Assembly (NCBI GenBank): GCA_038496445.1
Contig: JALMLS010000466.1
Location: forward strand, 1-64,000
From: Trichosphaerium sp. ATCC 40318
Lineage: Eukaryota; Discosea; Flabellinia; Trichosidae
DNA length: 64,000 nucleotides
Reading direction: 5' to 3'
Made by a program: the position numbers and the translations under genes
Notes under the pieces: model-generated
Told to the model about the DNA's origin: nothing
Databases searched by the model: none
What the model saw: only the letters and a program-made list of their open reading frames with translations
Part shown: piece by piece, positions 57,237 to 64,000 of the stretch
How positions within the stretch are numbered: position 1 is the stretch's first letter
Layout: each line of letters starts with the position of its first letter

Positions 57237-60200
57237 ATGAGTTCGAGTGAGGCTAAAATAAACGCCAAAGGTGATAAAACACCTGATGAGACAGTCGAAG
57301 GCGCTGAAAACGGTGAAACGACACCACCAGACAAAATCAGCAAAGAAAATGGCGCAACCGATAACTCTGAGACTAACGATACAGGATCTGACACCAATAG
57401 CGTTAGCAGTGACGCAGGCAGTGATTCTGACGATAGCGACACTGTAAGGGGCTATTATGGCAAATCTGAGTATGAGAGGGAGTGGGAACGCTTGGATGGG
57501 CGTATGAGATCACGTAGGCGTCAGTACAATTATGTATAATTTGACGTTGTTGTAGTAGATGGGGAGGCTTTGAAATCAATTAAACGGGCTCTTGAGCTTA
57601 TGCAAGAGGTCGTTGATGGTAAGGCAAAGGAAGAACACAAAAAACACTTTACTAAAAGCGCGTTATTGTCGTTTCTCACATCTATTATACAAAAAAGGCA
57701 CGCAAATATTTGGTAAAAAACAAAAAGAAAAAAATAGTGTCGTTAACGCAAAGAATAATTAGGGATTTATCATCAGAAACGCGTGGAATGGCCAATAAGT
57801 TCATACAAAACAGTATTTTATTCATTTTGGATAACTTACATAACCCTCTTCTTACATACCTCCTACACGTTCTAAATCGTGCATTTGTTTATCGTCATCG
57901 CTATTATCGCCCTGACAGAGATAAATTTCCAGAAAGCTTAAAAAAGCATTATCTCTTGTCAGAAGAGAGTACATTTGCTAAAATGCCGGTACGTTTAATG
58001 ACAATACAACAGAAAAAACACAAAGGAAAGAAATCTCTCTTTTTTGTGAAACCTGAACCAAAATTAATGTTTCGGTTAACAGCTTTTTATAAAACCAAGA
58101 CAAAACGTAAAAAAAAAAACGTTAACGCTTTGTATTGTCAAAACCAATTTTAATATTTTTATTTTTTTTTTTGTTTCGCTGAAACCAGGGCCCTGTTGCG
58201 ACAAACAAAATTTTATTTTATTTCTACTACCGATAACTACGTGATATGAGGTTCCTCATGTCGCGAATAATTTTTTGATGAACGTGATAGGCCGTCATGA
58301 AGGTTTTTTTGGTTTTTTTTTTCTGTCGCAGCTCTTGCTTTTTCTCATTTTTTTTTCGTTGTAGAGGAGTGAGCATGAGACGTCTCCATTGTATTTAATT
58401 AATATAAATTTCTTTGGTATGAATGGTGGGTTTGATAAGCTTGTTGAAAGGATGGGAGATAAAGAAACGAGTTTATTTACACTTAAATTATTAATGCGAC
58501 CTTTGTCAACAGTACGCTTGTCATCTTTTCAAACCACCACAGTTTGCTAATACTGTTCAGATGAAAGATTACCTACATCCAAGGTTTGCAAAGGAGTACA
58601 TCATACACGTAAAAACAGCCGTATTTTCACGCTTGATGTTCTTTGCAGATCAAGCAATGAAAGTAAGTGTGACGTGAACAAACATTATTAAAACCATATT
58701 TTCAGGGCGAGCAAAAGAGCTACTTTGCTGATGTTGGTCGAGGTCTAAGGCTTCTATTGGCTGCTACATGTAGTGAAGAAGAAGTAGCAGAACATATAGA
58801 GCAGTTTAATTTGGATGTTGCATTACAATCTTTCCGAACTGATAGCCTTGAAAAGCGCTTGCGTGGTATGATTTCGCTTGAAATTATGCTTTGAACAGTT
58901 CTTATGATTTCTAGGACTCAAATACATACGCAAGACTGTTAACAAGGCTAAGAAGCCTGAAGATAGACGATTTCAAGCTGTTAGCAATTTTTTCCGTGGA
59001 CGTGACCCACGTGAAGAGCAAGAACTTGGATTATCACCAAAGTAAGTAGTTTTAATTTTTTTTTCGCTTAGGCGTTTAGCTTTCTTTGATTAAAGAGTGT
59101 TTTAGGTTTCTATTGAGTTGGTTCGAAGATAATAAAATAATACCAGATTTTTTCCAATTCGCACAATCGCATGTGGAGGTTTTACGTCAAGGGTTGGATA
59201 TTCTTATTTTTTTTGCACAACAAAGCAAGTTGACTAAAAAACATTTGGATTTGATTTGGGACCAATCTATTGGTACGTACTTTATGTGATGTGATTTTGT
59301 TTTGTAGTGTTGATGTGTTATTTAGGAAACCATGAACATGATAAAGAAATTATTTATAGCTGTGTATCTGAAGTGTCAAAACATCTGAGTTTGGATTTAA
59401 TTGATTATTTGTTTGAAAAAATATATGCTACGCCTATAACAGAGTTTGATGATAAAGTTCTTGAGCTTCTTCATAGTTATACAAATATTACTGTCAATGC
59501 CAACGTACGAATATTGGAATTAATTAATTTAAATACGAAAGAAAAAAAGAACGTTTTTTCTAACACGTGATTCTAGTCCACGAAAAAGTATCTTGGTCTC
59601 GAACTTTTCTGGCAGATGATTCAGAATGACAGCAAGATTAAGGAGAAATTACAGCGACAAGCATATGATAATATAGCTAAGCTACTTGCTACAGAAGAAT
59701 GTGCACCACAACGGTAAAAAACGAGAAGATTTTTGGTGTAAACGTTTTTTCTGACGTGTTTTTTAGTGGTAAATATTTAGACCTTTGTATGCAAAATCTT
59801 GCATCTCAAAAGAGTGTTCCTCAAGCTCTTGCACTTGCCAGAGATATTATTGGAGCTCATCAAAAAAGGAGAAAGCGTAGTACTGTAATAGAAGGCATAC
59901 AGAGTAAATATAAGGTCCTACAAATATTCTTCAAAGACTTGAAGACATTCAAGTCTAAAGCAATCAAAATCGCTGCAAAAGATAAAAAGGTTAGTACCAG
60001 TAGTCCAAATGTCATTTGGAATTTTCGTTCTTTTTTAGATTTTATATACCTTCTTCTCACGTGTTATGTTTAGGTTAATGATAAAGTGATTGGAAAGAGT
60101 ATATTCAAGTATATAGAGAACCTTAAGATAAGAGTTGAATTTTTACACTTTATCCTCTCCAACTCGCCTTTAATGCTACAGATTGACCAGGTATGGTTTT

Positions 60201-63200
60201 TTATTTGATTCAGGCTTGTACAGTTTTTATTGATGGGATTGTAGATTAATAGTTTATGGGATGAGCTAATCACTAATGCGCTTTCTCCTGAAGAACGTGA
60301 GATAACTTTTGGGTTTTTACAAGCAGTTGAAACTGCAGGGAAAGATGGTTATTCTGCGTTTCCTGAAAGCACTGTACACCATATTTTTTCACACAAGATG
60401 CTTAATATGGATGCCTCTAAACTTACAATGGACGGGTATCAATTATTTTACAGGTACAGAAAAAAATAACTTTTACACTTTTCTGTGAATTAAAAACTTT
60501 TGTTACAGGTATTTCCGGTACATTAATGAAAAGTCTGGTAAGATTAAAGTACTGGAAGATAAGCAAGCAAAGATTTGTGAGTATTACGCTTGCACATCTG
60601 ATTTAATAGGTAACGACTTTACAAGTGGTTAAACAACAAATTCTTAACTGGAATAGGGCTTAAGTTTTACTGGCAAGTTGTCACTGAGGCTCAAAATAAG
60701 ATTGCTACCGTTGCTATTAAACAATTGAATGACTTACATAAATATGTACGTAATATTTACACCATTTTGACATAACTTATGCACACATTAATATTGATAA
60801 TCATGTCTGACCACGTTGATTAGGTTGATCATATTGGGTCAAAGTCTAAAGCGCTTAAAATAAAAGATGATTATATTAAGTATGCTGTTGCGAATGTGTC
60901 AGGTGCTGGAGCAAGTAATCAGCATATTTTAAGAGCCATAAAGCTCTTGAGAGTACGACAACTTTTATCTCTTCATTTTTTTTCAAGCGTGAAGTATTCT
61001 ATTAACATCAGCTTAATTTAATTTCTTGGTTGTGACATACTTTCAGTCGTTTTAAAAAAATCAGCTTCTGTTGATGTCAAAAAATGTCACGTGTTTTTTG
61101 TTTTGTTCTTGTTTTTGTTTACTCAAGTATGTTTTAGACTTACGTTGTCGACTATGAAAAAAGAGAGCATCCAAAGAAGGTTAAACAGAAGAAACCTATA
61201 CCAAAAACTCAAATGCGTATTGTTTTAAAATCTCCTGGTAAAGATAACCGTGCTATGCCTGTATTTACCACAACACTTGTACAACACGTTAGGTAACATC
61301 TTATTTGTTTTCTTTTTACTAACACAAACAAAAAGAGCCCAATCCAAGAGATATTTTCGATTTTCTAAGACAGATACAATACGTGTTTATCACGGTAGCA
61401 AAGAGTTACGTGATGGTACCAAGACGATGTATGAATGTGGTGTTAAAGAAGGATCTACTTTAACAGTGAAGAAAGAAGAACTTGAGATAGAGGTGGGTCT
61501 TTGAACTACAATGTTGGTGCGGTTGTTAATGTTTTTTTTTAGGATCCAGCTGCCTTTTTATTGCTTTCGAATGCCTTCCGTATGTTACTTGGTGGTGTGG
61601 GTATAGGCGAAGAATCTTATAGAAGGGCCGTCAGCAAAGCTGAGGATTACTGTGCAAAGAAAGGATCTAGGATGGGTCTATTGAGGCCTTTGACAAGTTT
61701 CAGACAACGTAAGGATGAAGAAAAACAAGAGGTATGAAACTTGTAAAGGTTGATATGTTAACGATTGTGTAGGCTAAGAAAGAGGATCCTCATAGTCCTA
61801 AAAGGCTACTGTGTAGTGAGACTTACTTTTCTACATTATACAAGCAGCTAGAACACGAGGATGAAGTTGTTTGTTGTAACGTACGTTTTTTTTTGAAGTT
61901 GCCATCTTGTTGATGTTAAGTGTTATGGCTTAAGGTCTGGGATCTTCTTAAGATTATTCCTTTGAATGCAAATGTTGTCAATAGCATTAAGGGTATTGGC
62001 AAGGCTGCTTCTGTTAACTGGAATACAATAATGGATGATAAACATTTGTTTAAACTTATCTACAACATGCAGATTATGCAGGTAAGTATCTCTTTAGTCC
62101 TTATTTGAATTCTCGGATTTCTCCATTCAAAGCATGTCTATTTATTTGTTTCATTAGGGTCTCATAAATGCTGATGCTGAACAAGAGAAACAAAGCAAGA
62201 AGAAGGAAGAAGAGGCCAAAAAAGCCGAAAAGGAAGGAAAAAGTGATAAACCTGCCACTAAAGTGACTCCACGAGAACTTTGGGTTCCTTCCTTTATTGA
62301 ACTTGGAGGTGTCCATAAACTAGTTGAAATACTAATGGATATGTCTTGTGACTCTCCTGCATGTACTACGGCTGCAAGGTTCATACTAGAGATAGCAAAT
62401 AAGCTTGCTCTAAAGAACGACAAGAACAAAACATTTTCGTTGAAAAAGAAGATGCCACCATTAACATCAAACATTGCAAAGCTCGTAACAAAGTTGATGG
62501 AATTTTTAATAAGTACTTCAAGTACAAGTCAGACTCTTCTTCACTTGTTAAAGAAGGACTGAAACTTTTGGCTCCTTGTGTATTATCAAGTGATGATGTT
62601 CTTGGTAAATTTCTTGAATGTGACTTAAAACGATGGATTGTTGGTGTTTCTCTTGATTGTGAAAATGAGGCTATACGATATGAAGCCTCAAAAGGTATTA
62701 TTAATCTAATAGTACAAATCAACAACAGGTAAGTTACCATCCTTAATGTTCAGTGAAAAAACAAAGCAAAATCTTATGTTCTTTTCTTGACATGCGGTTG
62801 TTCTGACACTTTTTCTTTTTTTAGCGGGCTAGCAAGTGGAAAAACTGTTATAAACAGATTCTTTGGCGTGTTTCATTCGCTGTTTATCCAGATTGACGAA
62901 TACAAAGATAGATGTGATAGATACTTTGATATTTTTGCTAGCATTCTTCAACTGTATGATGGAGAGTTACTTCCTGGACTTATGGAGCAAACCTCAAAAG
63001 CTATAGTAAAGCATCCAGTCAGAGAGGTAAGACTAGAGTATTTGTGCCAAACGTACTAACAGACGTCGTTAGATGCACGGGTCAACACCAGAAGACCAAG
63101 TTCTTATCGGTTACCTTAAGATTGTATCAGAGATTCTGTCAAAGGATGTTGCATATAAGAAAGAGCATCAAGACTTACTTTCGGAAGTACTTACGAATTG

Positions 63201-64000
63201 TATGTTTGTTATACCGTCTTCTGATCAAGGTCATAATGCTCCACCAAAATGCAAGTGCAAAGCAACACGAAAGGAGGGATACAAGGTGCGTACATCTTTT
63301 TTTTCTTTCCTTTTCTTTTCGCGCTGTTAACTTTTTAACGTAGATCCTTACTGAGTTTGCACGTGATAACCCACCTGCATTACGGTTTATTGTATCTATG
63401 CTGAACAATCAATTGAAAGAACTTGAGGCCAATGATGTAAGAGAGTACTCGTACAATCCATCAACCCATGAAAAAGCACTTAATGGTACGTATCAATAGC
63501 GCTTTATTTGCTTTATATTTAGTTTGTTTTACTGATTTTACATCGTGAAGGTTATGTTGGACTACAGAATCAAGGAGCCACGTGCTACATGAACTCATTG
63601 ATGCAACAACTCTACCTAATCCCTGAATTCCGTCAGACTATTCTCTTAACGAATAAAGATACAAAGAATAAATCAGAGAGCTTATTACATCAGTTACAGA
63701 GGATGTTTGCATACTTACAAGAGTCACAAAGAAGTTACTTTGACACTACAGACTTTTGTGGTACTTACAAGGTAATTATCAAGTTCGTTTTGTGTGACTT
63801 TGTGCTGACATTAGTTTCTTTTGTAGGACAGTGAAGGAAATGCTGTGAATACTTCACAACAAATGGATGCTGATGAGTTTTTTAATATGTTATTGGATCG
63901 CCTTGAAGGCGAACTTAAAGGTACTGGAAACGAGAGCATCTTACGTGAGGTATTTGGTGGTACCGTCGTACATCAGATCATACCAAAGGTACGTAACTAA
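57237..64000 (+). CDS. USP9X: USP9X/FAF-type ubiquitin carboxyl-terminal hydrolase (partial)
   Basis: This is a very large cysteine protease that removes ubiquitin. MSSSEAKINAKGDKTPDETV starts an acidic, Ser-rich region, then SLDGEALKSIKRALELMQEV. A long helical-repeat region follows (VALQSFRTDSLEKRLRGLKY, FLLSWFEDNKIIPDFFQFAQ, SKHLSLDLIDYLFEKIYATP). A ubiquitin-like fold comes near 61350-61500 (DTIRVYHGSKELRDGTKTMY). The USP core begins GYVGLQNQGATCYMNSLMQQ, with the catalytic Cys in GATCYM, then QQMDADEFFNMLLDRLEGEL. The His box lies beyond the right edge. About 25 introns of roughly 30-60 bases, several with CACGTG. The order of regions fits USP9X/FAF rather than a small USP. Confidence 0.92.

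Noticed and set aside
1-64000. tRNA or rRNA genes, CRISPR arrays, transposases or reverse transcriptases.
   Set aside because: I looked for T-loop-like words, spaced direct repeats and mobile-element protein motifs on both strands and found none I could support.

Overview
The window is nuclear DNA from a compact, intron-rich, AT-rich unicellular eukaryote that I cannot place to a taxon. Supporting this: about 30 typical eukaryotic genes on both strands; spacers mostly of 100-900 bases; introns mostly about 30-70 bases with GT..AG borders and very often a GTACGT or GTAAGT donor; and no operons, tRNAs, transposons or CRISPR arrays that I could see. All three stop codons end recognisable genes, so the code looks standard. 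Exon joins were made by eye, so CDS coordinates are outer limits (start codon to stop codon) with introns inside.

Left part (1-23 kb): TRA1/TRRAP N-terminal half (runs off the left edge), a divergent PET117, a PhyH-type dioxygenase, a CUE-domain Gln/Pro-rich protein, an NHL beta-propeller, an MRH (mannose-6-phosphate-receptor-like) membrane receptor, EME1, U1-70K, a ubiquitin-like protein without a GG tail, a MYND-SET protein and a SPRY protein. Several small genes have no recognisable family.

Middle (23-40 kb): PIF1 helicase, a dual-specificity phosphatase, eIF2-alpha, CDC34/UBE2R with an acidic tail, a Lys/Glu-rich protein, an unrecognised gene with a probable frameshift, a decayed Ras GTPase, a SAM-plus-cofilin-like protein, and an ADP-ribosylglycohydrolase.

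Right part (40-57 kb) is dominated by membrane and secreted proteins and by local duplication. It holds two near-identical GPR1/FUN34/YaaH transporters with a broken copy of the neighbouring ADP-ribosylglycohydrolase between them, a secreted Pro/Thr-rich protein, two tandem receptor-like proteins (PA domain, about seven membrane segments, Ser/Thr tail), an SLC4/Bor1 anion transporter, an SLC35A nucleotide-sugar transporter, and a secreted protein with a bacterial-looking domain. The last 6.8 kb is the N-terminal part of a USP9X/FAF deubiquitinase, cut by the right edge just after its catalytic Cys box.

The strongest candidates for something undescribed are the tandem PA-7TM receptor-like genes, the many CACGTG palindromes in introns and spacers, and the bacterial-looking secreted domain. 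Ubiquitin-pathway genes recur (CDC34, USP9X, the ubiquitin-like protein, CUE domain), but they are spread out and give no sign of forming a cluster.
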